Below are positions 55,588-64,000 of a stretch of DNA of 64,000 bases, piece by piece. Source of the stretch: Thereva unica. Lineage: Eukaryota; Arthropoda; Insecta; Diptera; Therevidae. Made by a program: the position numbers and the translations under genes. The notes under the pieces are model-generated. The model was given only the letters and a program-made list of their open reading frames with translations, did not search any database and was not told where the DNA came from. The DNA lies in the NCBI GenBank assembly GCA_949987705.1, contig OX465281.1, positions 201,115,112 to 201,179,111 on the forward strand, read 5' to 3'. Within the stretch, counting starts at the first letter, position 1. Each line of letters begins with the position of its first letter.

Positions 55588-56471
55588 TTATTTTCGTCGC
55601 GTACAGGCGTCGTTAACCTCGTTCGACTGCGTGAACGGGGCCTCGTAGTCAATTGCTTCATCGACTTCAACACTACCTGTAGCTGTTGTTCTATCTTGTC
55701 CAGTCTGTCGTTCACACTCGGGTTTGATTCGCTTACAGCAGCTACCGGGGGCTCAAGCATGTTAGTGTGCTCGAGTATTTTGTCAGCAATTTCAGCTAAT
55801 TTGCTTAATTCTAAATCTTCAGTAGCTGAAAGGACACATTTAACACTTACCGGCATGCGCTGTAACCACAAGGACTTCATCACTTCTTCATTCATGCCTT
55901 CGGGAGCAATATTCAACATCTCTCGGAGAAGTTGTGAAGGTGTTTTATTTGTCAGCTCCAGCTCGGTAAAAAGCTTCTGTAACAACTTCTCTTTTGATTC
56001 CGTGAAGCGAGTGATCAGTTTTTCCTTCAAAGACTGGTATTTTGCGGTCTGTGGGGGTTTTCTAAGGATATCGGAGACTTGGCTGAGGATTTGTGGATCC
56101 TCGATTGACGCTAAAACGATGTAGTAGCGCTCGTCGTCGTCCACTAATCGGTGCGTGTGGAACCTGGCCTCGACTTGGGCAAACCAAAGTTCAGGGTCAT
56201 TCCTCCAGAAATGTGGCAATCTGATTTGCGATCCACCAACATTCTTCATATTGCTGTTGCTTTCGCTGCCAGATTTCTGAAGAGCTCTTGGGTTTTCTTT
56301 GTTCTTGTCCGACGCCATTTTATGCGTCCGCTTCTTTGTGGGAATCCTAGAAATAGGGCTAAAAGTCTTCGGGGCTCTAAAAGTCTTCGGGGCTCTAAAA
56401 GTCTTCGGGGCTCTTAAAGTCTTCGGGGTCACCAATGTCGCTGTCTGGTTGTTACTCCGTGTCACAACCAT
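55503..56471 (-). CDS. Gag of gypsy element 2, up to 322 aa
   Basis: Capsid-type protein of the retrotransposon. The central part (about 85-245) has the gypsy Gag pattern [19 protein letters not shown] and [17 protein letters not shown]. The C-terminus has a CHCC-type knuckle, [18 protein letters not shown] (about 297-314). The most upstream Met (56469-56471) lies inside the 5' LTR; a Met at codon 52 (56316-56318, [10 protein letters not shown]) is an alternative start after the primer site. Residues about 17-37 are an incidental APKTFR repeat encoded by tandem copies of the primer-site region. It ends 85 nt inside the Pol frame. Confidence 0.88.
   Translation of the reverse strand: MVVTRSNNQTATLVTPKTLRAPKTFRAPKTFRAPKTFSPISRIPTKKRTHKMASDKNKENPRALQKSGSESNSNMKNVGGSQIRLPHFWRNDPELWFAQVEARFHTHRLVDDDERYYIVLASIEDPQILSQVSDILRKPPQTAKYQSLKEKLITRFTESKEKLLQKLFTELELTNKTPSQLLREMLNIAPEGMNEEVMKSLWLQRMPVSVKCVLSATEDLELSKLAEIADKILEHTNMLEPPVAAVSESNPSVNDRLDKIEQQLQVVLKSMKQLTTRPRSRSRTRLTTPVRDENNCYYHNKYGSKATKCRAPCKFVEFTKGN
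56345..56430 (-). repeat. 18-bp tandem repeat around the tRNA-Trp primer site
   Basis: On the + strand GTCTTCGGGGCTCTAAAA occurs three to four times in tandem and runs into GTCTTCGGGGTCACCAA, the complement of the primer site. Each unit repeats the CCCCGAAGAC core of the primer site but lacks the terminal TGGTGA, so only the unit next to the LTR is a full site. Confidence 0.8.
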
Positions 56472-56755
56472 AGGCGAGCGGAAGAGAAATAAAAGTCCGT
56501 AATTATTTGGATGTTAATTAATCTTTTATTTCTAAATTTATATTTTTATTTTTATTCTTTATTTGTCAAATGTTCATTTATTTCTTTTAATTGTTCTCGA
56601 TCGATTGAATTCATTCGCAGCGCAATCTCGATTGAATGAGCTATCGAAATGTAGTAGTAAATGTCGTAGCAGCAAGTAGTTGTTTCTGCTACTAATCCGG
56701 TCAAGTTGCGGATGTTTCGGATTATTTCCAATAGATGCTGGGAAAGACTGCCACA
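56436..56755 (-). repeat. 5' LTR of gypsy element 2
   Basis: 320 bp; abuts the 5' flank of TPP2. On the + strand its last bases provide an ATG (56735) that opens in frame with TPP2. Confidence 0.93.
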
Positions 56756-56899
56756 AAAGTTAAACAACAGTGTCCTCTATCGAGAAGTATCTCTACCACT
56801 GGACGATGTGATCTGAAAGCAAAAGAAATTCCATCTGTTCCGACATATCGAACACAATCAGAAAATAAAACAGAAACAGTTCTGAAAGAACAAGCAAAG

Positions 56900-57941
56900 A
56901 TGGCGAGTGGAGTTGTTGACAGTGCTTTTCCTGTTGGTTCATTAGTGCCAAAAAGTGAGACTGGTGTATTGAATTTTCTGCAAAAGTATCCAGAATATAA
57001 CGGAAGAAATGTAACAATTGCAATACTTGATTCAGGTGTAGATCCCAGGGCGACCGGCTTACAGGTAAATTTAATTTAGGTTATCTGCTTTGTCACTTTG
57101 TTTGACATCTTTTATACACTGTTAAAATTGCATTCTTTGTCCTCAGGCAACCGTTGATGGGGCCACCAAGGTGATTGAAAGATTCGATTGTTCAGGATGT
57201 GGAGATACGGATGTCTCAAAGAAGGTGACTGCCGTTGATGGGATCATTACTGGGCTCTCTGGGAGGGCCCTAAAGGTAAAGCAATCCTTGTGCTTCTTTC
57301 TGATGTTACCCAGGATATTTATTTAACAGATTACGTCCGCAATGAAAGCTCTGAATAAAACAGAAAATGAATACCACATTGGCCTGAAAAGTCTGCATGA
57401 TCTTTATCCATCAAAGATAAGGGAGAAATATGCTGCTGATATGAAGCTTAAAAAGTGGGACGAACCACATAAGACTGCAACAGCTGAAGTAGCCCGTCAA
57501 CTACATGCGTGGGAGGCTCAAAATACAGGTAAACATTCTAACTTGTCCACGTTTCATATAATTGTTTAAAAATAATTTTAGATTCACAAAATATTAGCTT
57601 AAAAGAGAAACTTAGGAAAGAAGATTTAGAAAATTCTTTGGAGTTCTTGAACTGCTTTGAAAAGAGGTTCAGTGACGTCAAGGTTACGTACGATTGTATT
57701 CTATTTCCCGGGGAGAAATGCTGGTATGCTGTTATTGATACAACAGAAACTGTAATGCCAAAAACCGTTTTAAGAGAATCGATTTTCTAACGTTTTCTTT
57801 TCTTTCAGGGTGATCTAGAAAATGCCCTCCTTATTGGAGAATATTCCAAAACTTACGAGATTAAGAATGTTGATGATTACTTATCGGTGTCGATAAACGT
57901 CCATGATGATGGGAATGTTTTAGAGATTGTCGGAATGTGTT
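56900..57941 (+). CDS. TPP2: Tripeptidyl-peptidase II, first five coding exons (partial)
   Basis: TPP2 is a giant cytosolic subtilisin-like serine peptidase that removes tripeptides from peptides released by the proteasome. Exons: 56900-57064, 57147-57275, 57330-57528, 57582-57751 and 57809-57941; all introns are GT-AG, 54-82 bp, and phases join correctly. The protein starts [20 protein letters not shown] and continues [10 protein letters not shown], with the catalytic Asp in [13 protein letters not shown] (D44). Family-typical segments follow: [78 protein letters not shown]. About 265 residues are present of the usual ~1250-1440; the exons with the active-site His and Ser lie beyond 64000. 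The frame is open upstream to the LTR (…[16 protein letters not shown]…), possibly an N-terminal extension as in longer isoforms. No lesions. Confidence 0.93.
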
Positions 57942-58492
57942 GTAAGTATCTGAACATTTTCCTTCCAACATAAAAAACGTTAAGGTTTTAAGTTAATTTT
58001 CTCAAAAGGAATAGTCCTTTGAATTTCTAGATATTTTACTGCTAGCTTCATTCTGCAACATTTTTAATTTACACGAATTTATTTATTGCGTTTTTTGTTT
58101 GTTTTTATTTTAGTTTTTTTAAACCATGACTCATGAATTGTTCGTGACCGTTCATGAACTCCTCGTGATTTAATGCATCGTGATCACTTTTTGCTACATT
58201 TTTTTCCATTTTCAAGTTATTACTAGCGCATGTTCAGCTGTTTGTCTATACTGTAGAAATGCAAAGAATGCGCAAAGATGAAACGGATAATAAATGCAAC
58301 TGTAAGCAACCATAAATCTACTTTCGTGTGCATGACGCTAAGAATGATTATAAATGATGAATGTTGCTGCTGTTTTTTCGTGCAACTTCTGTATTATTTT
58401 GTACTTAAAGAGTATCTAATAGTTTTAAGGAACTTGTAACAAATGAAGGCAGATTTTAATAGTGAAATAGAGTAAAAACTCATCGTCATATA
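57942..58492. other. TPP2 intron 5, unique part
   Basis: Begins with the donor GTAAGT at 57942. No gene or clear repeat until the MITE at 58493. The intron continues through the transposons to beyond the window; no exon with the expected PHGTHV motif was seen. Confidence 0.7.
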
Positions 58493-58740
58493 CACACCTG
58501 GACAATGAAAAAGGTACAAATTGCCAAAATGAGGATAAATTTTGCTAAAGCCCATCGAACCCGAAAAACATTCGTTTGAGCGTCAGTAGAGAGCAAATTA
58601 ATTTTTGTTTTATCGCTCCAAAGAACGGTATGCCATTATCTTTGACATTCTGGCCCGAAGCAGGATAAGTGGGCTTTAGCAAAATTTTTCGACGTCTTCG
58701 AATTTTTGGCATTTTGTACCTATTTCATTGTCCAGGTGTG
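58493..58740. mobile_element. Tc1/mariner-type MITE in TPP2 intron
   Basis: 248 bp with inverted ends CACACCTGGACAATGAAA and CACACCTGGACAATGAAATA (complement), flanked by TA on both sides. Subterminal TAAAGCCCA-type sequence is also inverted. No coding. Confidence 0.88.
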
Positions 58741-58744
58741 TATT

Positions 58745-59150
58745 TTGAATGTTCCCCATAGAGCATGGGGTTCCTGTGCTGGAAATAGAGGCGTGTTACT
58801 TTTGTAACGTGCATAGACGTGCCGATTTTTCTTTTGTTGAGTATCACATATCGAATTTCGAAGGGTACACTTTAGTGCACAACTTCTCACCCCATAGGGG
58901 TATTGTCATTTATGTATTAAAATCATTATCAGAAACCACGTCATATTTTTCTGCTTCCTATACAGAAGTCCTAATATAAGTAACGACGCCTCACATCATT
59001 ATTTTATTACTATTTCCGATCAAATCTCGAGATTTTTATCATGCAATCCTGAGTGTGAAATCATTGTTGCGGGTGATATTTATGCTCACAATATAAACCG
59101 AGTGATGTACTCAAATGGCACCAATGTTTTTTTATGTGACTAGAGGCTTA
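58745..59150 (+). pseudogene. Jockey-like LINE endonuclease fragment
   Basis: The frame 58749-58979 contains EIEACYFCNVHRRADFSFVE then YHISNFEGYTLVHNFSPHRG, typical of the Jockey endonuclease region around 'ET.l'. Shifted frames continue with TPHIIILLLFPIKSRDF and IVAGDIYAHNINRVMYSNGT (degenerate GDFNAHN...W). It probably belongs to the same LINE as 62850-64000, split by later insertions. Confidence 0.65.
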
Positions 59151-59292
59151 GGGAGGAGGAGTCCATAATTTACGTGAAACGATTCTTGCGATTTTTCGAT
59201 CTCCCCCTTTGGTGAGATGTCGTTTGAGATTTGGTTTGACCCCTTGCCCCTCCCCACTAATCTCACGTGAGATTTATCACATTTAAAAAAAA

Positions 59293-60350
59293 TTGGCAGT
59301 TATAGGGACTGCCGATAGAAGTGAAAACTTAGAACTTAGATGTTGAAATTCGATTCTTTTGAAGTAATACAAAATTCTATATTTCTTGAAAGGACTAAAT
59401 CTTTTTGATTGCAGTATTTTCATTAGGACATTAACCAACTTATTAAAATATGTAGCACAAGTAACTGCGTCTTCATTAATAAGTGTACTTTTTTCTATAA
59501 AATTTAATGCTGCTGCATCTTCAACCGATATCTCAGAATTATTTTTTAAATTATGTAATAATTGTAGTAATTTTGGCCATCCTATTTCATTAGCACTTAT
59601 TGTAAAAAAGATACAATCGGGTTATGGTAACTAAAGTAAGAAATGAAAATGTTTGATTCAAATTTATCTAAGTATCGCGTAAAAACCGCATCGATCGTCG
59701 TTTTATATTTGGTAGTACTAAGTTTCCGATCATTGGACATATTTAAATTAAGTGTTGCATTTAAAAATTCAATTAATGGTAGATTTTTATCATCTGCAAA
59801 GTTAATATTGAAGTCTCCACTTAAAATCATCGGTACATTATCATATTTTTCGCCGAATCTTTTTTCGAGAATTTCAGAACCTTCTTTTGTATAAATCATC
59901 AAATTTTCGAATAAAAATTGTTGTATCTGTCTCATAGATTTTCCAGGCGAAATATAAACGGCAACCATTAATATGTATTGCCCATTCTCGGAACTGCAAC
60001 GAGCAACGCATATTTCGCCTATATCAGAAACATTAACACCATGCTTCTAGTGAATTTAGTATGTATTTTTCTTTTGTTATCGTCTGAAGACATCTTCAGG
60101 ATCAAGGATCCAAACAAATTTGGAAAACAGATATTTAACACATCAGTCAAAATGACTGGTTTTATATTTTCATTTTCGATACTTAATTGAATAATAGTAG
60201 GCGGTCAGATTTATTTTTTTATTCAAAATCAAAGTTTTTGATTATAATCGATTGAGCGCGTGCGCCAGTCATGAGCATGTCGGTGACGCGAACCCATAAC
60301 ATTTTCCCCTATCAATAAGTGCCCAACGCGGCTAAAGAAGTTTTCACTTC
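59293..60350 (-). mobile_element. Helentron-like element, copy 3
   Basis: 1058 bp, same length as copy 2 and nearly identical (one visible difference, TAGTAATTTTGG against TAGCAATTTTGG). Ends TTGGCAGTTATAGGG and AAGTTTTCACTTC; inserted after an A-run. Carries the same endonuclease (59597-59968) and Rep fragments (about 59300-59570). Confidence 0.8.
59597..59968 (-). pseudogene. Endonuclease fragment in Helentron copy 3
   Basis: 123-codon frame identical to that of copy 2, with SGDFNINF and TTIDAVFTRYLD motifs; N-terminal half absent. Confidence 0.65.
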
Positions 60351-60733
60351 AAAAATCTCTAGTTAACTAAACTGCATTAAGAGTGCTTATTTACGGGCGT
60401 AACCACAAGCTTTAATTATAGATAACTGATAATTCGAACTCCTACTTGCCCCTCCTTTATTCCACTTGTTTTTTCCGCTTGTAGTGGACACACAACTCCC
60501 AAAACGTAAGCAATTACTCAACATGAATTTCATTACGCTAAAATTCGGCGTGTGCCTTCCTGTAGTTCTATATTCGAATGGCCTTTTCGCGGGTCAGCGG
60601 TACTTGGATTGTACGCGCAGCATGCATCGACTCGCGCATTTGGCTGGCCGGTGGCAGCTAAACAATCGAAGGGCTACTATGCTGCTTTCTGGCGTTCGCA
60701 TAAATTTTTTTGTTTAGAATTAGATGTATCTTA

Positions 60734-60870
60734 AGGCCCCCTTTCACACACAGGTCGACGGCAGGACGTGGCCTGAAAACTTTCCCGTTGAAGCCAAGTA
60801 TCACCACACATCTCCACGGCCCACTCCGCTGTCGTCTGGTCCCAAGTCCAGGGTGTGAAAGGAGGAGGGT
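60734..60870. mobile_element. Possible short MITE
   Basis: GGCCCCCTTTCACACAC near the left and GTGTGAAAGGAGGAGGG near the right are imperfect inverted repeats about 135 bp apart; AGGTCGAC also occurs inverted. Target duplication not resolved. Confidence 0.4.
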
Positions 60871-61301
60871 GGTCGACCTGCCGAATTGACCGAAGAAACT
60901 AAGCAAGAAATCGCATTTTTAAAGCGGCATAGAGGGACGTCCCGCTCGGACCGCCAGCTAACGGATCAAAGAAGAAGAGAAGACCTCCACGGCCACCAAC
61001 TGGATGGAGCCTGCAGCCCAAGAAAACTGACAATGTGTACATATGTGGGCATTGGTCGTCAGTTTGTGCCTGAAGGTCTGGGATGGTAGCACGTAAGTTG
61101 TTATAATAGACCCCTTTATACAAATTTTTTTTGTAAAACTTGAATTTTTGTATGAAGAGGTCGACTGAAACAACCTACTTGCTACTTATATTAAAAATTA
61201 CGTAATATTTTCCGAGACCCCCTCTCTCCTCCACGTGAGATTGGGTGAGATTCGGCTCGACCTCTCCCTCCCTAAATGTCTCGCGTAATTAATGGACGGC
61301 C

Positions 61302-62381
61302 TTGAGCCGCCTCGAATGTATCAACAAACTTTTGATTTGCTGGGAAGTTATCAAAGAATTTATGAAAAATCAATTAGTATCTGAACCCAAAAATCCCACC
61401 GCAATAAAACTTAAGAAAAAAGTTGATGATCTAGGATTACACGCAACTCTTTGTTTTTTGGCAGATGTCCTCTCCCTTTTCGATAACTTTAATGTTTTCT
61501 TTCAATCCGAGCAAACAAGAGTGCACTTGTTGAGTCGAAAATCATTTTTTTTGTTGTTGGATGTTGGTCGCAAATTTTTAACTCCCCAGGTGATCAAGAG
61601 AATGCAAGAAGATCGCAGCCTCTGTTCAACAATCAATTTCGGCGACTCATCAAATCAATTAGATCTAGGTTTGATAAAACTCGGACCTTCGTGCGAATCA
61701 ATTCTAGAGTTGATGGAATTCGAGGAGGCTCAGAAAGTCAGGAAAAACGCAAAATTATTTCTCGTTCAATCAGCTCAAGGTATTGCAGCAAGATTGTACA
61801 CGAACCACGAATTTTTGTGCAGTTTGGAAGTCTTCGATCCGGATTCAGCTTTGAATAAAATGGGTCGTGAAACATCACTCTCCAAAATTCTATTCATCGC
61901 TGAAACATTGGGAAAAGGCGACCAAGAAAAATTACGAACGGAATGGCAAAAATTGCCATTCGACGATTTCATTCCGGACGACATTCTTTCCAATTTGCAC
62001 GAGGCTTCAGAATTTGAAGAGTTTTGGAAAGCAATAATGACATTAGAAAATTATGACGGTTCTGTAAGATATCCTGAGTTGACAGAATTAGTCAATGCTG
62101 TAAGGACTCTTCCTCACAGTAACGCGGATGTTGAGAGAGTTTTTTCAATGTTAACCGACGTTGTTAAGGCAAAAAGGTGGAAGTTGTCGTCAAAAACGGT
62201 AGACGCTATTTGCGTGAGCAAATCTGCCGCGAAGAACTTGGGCGAACATAAATTGGATGGAGATCACTTGTTTCTGATGACAACAAAAAAAATGTACTCT
62301 CCACTAGAGCCACCACCAGGAAAGGACAACAACTGTGATTGCGACTTAACGTCACCAAGCATGAAAGAAATTAAACTATAA
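61302..62381 (+). pseudogene. hAT transposase C-terminal portion, 5'-truncated
   Basis: An open frame of 359 codons ends with a typical hAT C-terminal dimerisation domain: YPELTELVNAVRTLPHSNAD then VERVFSMLTDVVKAKRWKLS. Before it is part of the helical insertion and catalytic region (ATLCFLADVLSLFDNFNVFF, EFEEFWKAIMTLENYDGSVR). The frame opens at a TTG directly after the end of the preceding TIR element, so there is no proper start; the N-terminal zinc finger and first catalytic Asp are missing. The remaining frame is uninterrupted, so loss is recent or the piece is under weak decay. Unrelated in sequence to the broken hAT gene at 23-35 kb as far as I can compare. Confidence 0.8.
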
Positions 62382-62413
62382 GGGTTTAGTTAACATTGCA
62401 TTCTAATTGTACT

Positions 62414-62795
62414 TATAGTCCAGGAGAGATAGAAGTTGACACCATCAGAAGCCACAATTGAAACACCGGTTCTACCATAATAACACTCCCTATAATTAAA
62501 TGTCCTACAATATCCTTTTTTCGCCTTTTTTTGTCAAAAATCTGTTGATCGATTTCAATTCTCTAAAACTCATATTTCTCGTCTTTTTAAGCATAATTAT
62601 GTCCTATTTTTTGTTTTCCAAAACAAAATTTATTCGTACCTAAAACGTGAAAAAAACTTGTTTCCACCTGTTCCCTTGAACCAATTTTATCCAAAACACA
62701 TTCATTGAATTACTACGATATTTCTCTTAATTATAACGTCAAAAAATCAAAGGGTAGATTTATTTGAACTTTTTCGCTATCCCTCCTGGACTATT
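62414..62795. repeat. TATAGTCCA-family foldback, member 4
   Basis: 382 bp with ends TATAGTCCAGGAGAGATAG and complement (CTATCCCTCCTGGACTAT). Only the terminal ~20 bp pairs well; the interior is AT-rich. Grouped with the others by its end sequence. Confidence 0.65.
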
Positions 62796-62849
62796 TAAAT
62801 ATCAATTTTTAAGTCTTAAGGCTCAAACAGGACCCATCCTTTCCGTCCG

Positions 62850-64000
62850 CTCCGCACGGCTTTCCTTTGTTCTTTTTAACATTGCGTCCGCTTGATTGTT
62901 CCGGTGTTTCCTTAACAAAGAGGTCAACTCTGCCGCATTCTATTCGCTTTTGTACTATTCTATTCCCTATTCTACCAAATCTGTGAAGCCTAGGCCAAAC
63001 AGATGGTTTAATAAGGAGTGCACGAACGCAATCAAAAAAAGAAGCCGCCTTCAGAGTACTCTTGTACCCCGACCGAATCGCTTCGACGAGAGTATATAAA
63101 ACTAAGAAATTCCTGCGAAGTCAGGATAGTCAAAACCTCATTTGACAACAAGTTAAGAAGCAAGCTCATTAGTGCAAGTGGCAAGTTCTATCAAGAAAAA
63201 TTGCATCACATCCACTACCGCTTCCTTCATTTACGATGGAAAGGAATCCAAGGCCGATTTGCTAGTATCCCTGTTTGCCCCAAATTCTTCTTTACCCGAA
63301 ACTGAGGTGGGTGCCTCAAGGAGATCGATGCCGACAAATCCACTGGACCCGATAATATACCCCTTATCGTCTTAAAAAACTGCGCTTTATCTTTGACTAA
63401 AACTCTGCGCAAACTTACTTTTTGTTTTTGGCGGTTCAATTAAAATAGTATTCTATGACGTCAAATCCGAACCCCACCCGATCTCTGCGGGGGTCTCCCA
63501 CGGATTAATTTTATCACCTGGTTTATTCCTTATCTTTATAAATAACCTGTTTTCAATCTCCTTCAACCCACTTCTCAGCTTCGCTGGCGACGGTACCTTG
63601 CGTTACTCCTACAGCTTCGATACAAGACAGACACGTGCCAGATCCTGTCTTGATGACCGTGAACTAATGTCCAACTCTATAAATAGGGACGTTGAACTCA
63701 TTCTAGAGTGGGGAAGCAAGAATCGTCGAATTTAATCCCACCAAAACCAAGTACTGTCTTATTCCAAAAAAAAGTTCAACGTCTCCCCATCCTTGACAGT
63801 TGGTGAAATTGAACTAATGGCCGACCCATCCGTACACATCTTAGGCGTGACATTAGCCAAAGACTTGCGATGGAATGACCACATATTCCAAATCGCCAAA
63901 CAAGCATACCAGTGCTTGGGATTTCTTAAGAGGTGCAAATTCCTCCTACCGGCATCGGCCCGTGCTGTTATTTATAAATTCTACATTCGGCCGCTTCTCG
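62850..64000 (+). pseudogene. Jockey-like LINE, linker and reverse transcriptase, decayed, runs off window
   Basis: Ordered motifs in shifting frames: KPRPNRWFNKECTNAIKKRS (endonuclease-RT linker, about 62980), DADKSTGPDNIPLIVLKNCA (RT start, about 63330), VSHGLILSPGLFLIFINNL (about 63497), FAGDGTLRYSYSF where FADD is expected (about 63580), INRDVELILEWGSKN, NPTKTKYCLIPKKS, HILGVTLAKDLRWNDHI and RAVIYKFYIRPLL at the edge. The catalytic FADD is mutated. Several shifts. Probably the 3' part of the LINE whose endonuclease is at 58745-59150. Confidence 0.8.

Larger units (their letters stand above)
52012..56755 (-). mobile_element. Complete Ty3/gypsy retrotransposon, CsRn1-like
   Basis: 4.74-kb element with two 320-bp LTRs (52012-52331, 56436-56755) that appear identical, bounded TG...CA and flanked by the 4-bp duplication AAAG (52008-52011, 56756-56759). 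Next to the 5' LTR is the primer site TTGGTGACCCCGAAGAC, whose first 12-13 bases complement the 3' end of tRNA-Trp as I know it. Gag carries a CHCC-type knuckle. A tRNA-Trp primer with a CHCC Gag is the signature of the CsRn1 clade. Gag and Pol frames overlap with a -1 shift; no envelope frame. Lies 144 bp upstream of the TPP2 start codon. Confidence 0.95.
59150..61300. mobile_element. Probable TIR element with nested Helentron and MITE
   Basis: Left end GGAGTCCATAATTTACGTGA and right end (complement) GGCCGTCCATTAATTACGCG form an imperfect inverted pair, followed inward on both sides by CTCTCCC/CTCACGTGAGATT-type sequence. Contains Helentron copy 3 (59293-60350) and a possible MITE (60734-60870). 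The 60870-61180 stretch is unassigned. Superfamily unknown. Confidence 0.5.

Noticed and set aside
41568..56755. Endogenous retroviruses
   Set aside because: Neither gypsy element has a third frame after pol that could encode an envelope protein; both are LTR retrotransposons.
56735..57079. TPP2 start codon at 56735
   Set aside because: That ATG lies inside the LTR of a later gypsy insertion; the conserved start MASGVV is at 56900. It was kept only as a possible chimeric start.
60886..61089. Short frame rich in Arg/Asp
   Set aside because: No family resemblance; likely part of an undefined repeat.

Overview
This window is eukaryotic, almost certainly insect. It holds short-intron exons of a conserved animal gene, insect-type Helitron, SINE, Jockey, RTE and Ty3/gypsy elements, and very AT-rich intergenic DNA. 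The order cannot be proved from the sequence; the short introns and TE repertoire would fit a fly or another small-intron insect. No rRNA, functional tRNA gene, CRISPR array or bacterial-type operon was seen.

Only one host gene is recognisable: the 5' part of tripeptidyl-peptidase II (TPP2) on the + strand, five coding exons between 56900 and 57941. The rest of the gene is beyond the right edge, behind an intron of more than 6 kb filled with transposons. Almost everything else is mobile DNA, much of it nested.

Layout. 0.2-1.8 kb: near-perfect foldback. 3.4-6.8 kb: MITEs and a second foldback. 6.8-8.8 kb: A/T-rich desert. 8.8-12.7 kb: a TIR element carrying a Helitron, a foldback, a hAT-type MITE and a cysteine-rich coding relic. 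14.3-14.8 kb: solo LTR. 16.7-21.6 kb: foldbacks, a PIF/Harbinger-like element and a tRNA-derived SINE. 23.4-35.4 kb: one hAT transposase gene (- strand) broken by a foldback with 24-bp repeats, a nested palindromic MITE, a GC-rich palindrome, an 8.3-kb palindromic element and a PIF/Harbinger derivative. The 8.3-kb palindrome holds a Helentron-like element and an intact RTE LINE in one arm; its other arm preserves both empty sites. 35.5-41.4 kb: Jockey fragment, a second Helitron split by another nest, and a ~120-bp array interrupted by a second Helentron copy. 41.6-46.2 kb: intact gypsy element with identical LTRs. 47-50 kb: decayed RNase H-bearing LINE with two MITEs inside. 52.0-56.8 kb: second intact gypsy element (CsRn1-like, tRNA-Trp primer site) immediately upstream of TPP2. 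58-64 kb: TPP2 intron holding a split Jockey LINE, a third Helentron copy, a 5'-truncated hAT gene and more foldbacks.

The main result is the nesting record. Preserved reading frames and empty sites allow several insertion events to be ordered and their target-site duplications to be read directly. A recurrent group of foldbacks beginning TATAGTCCA, and small Helentron-like elements with coding fragments in an unexpected order, are the best candidates for something not yet described.
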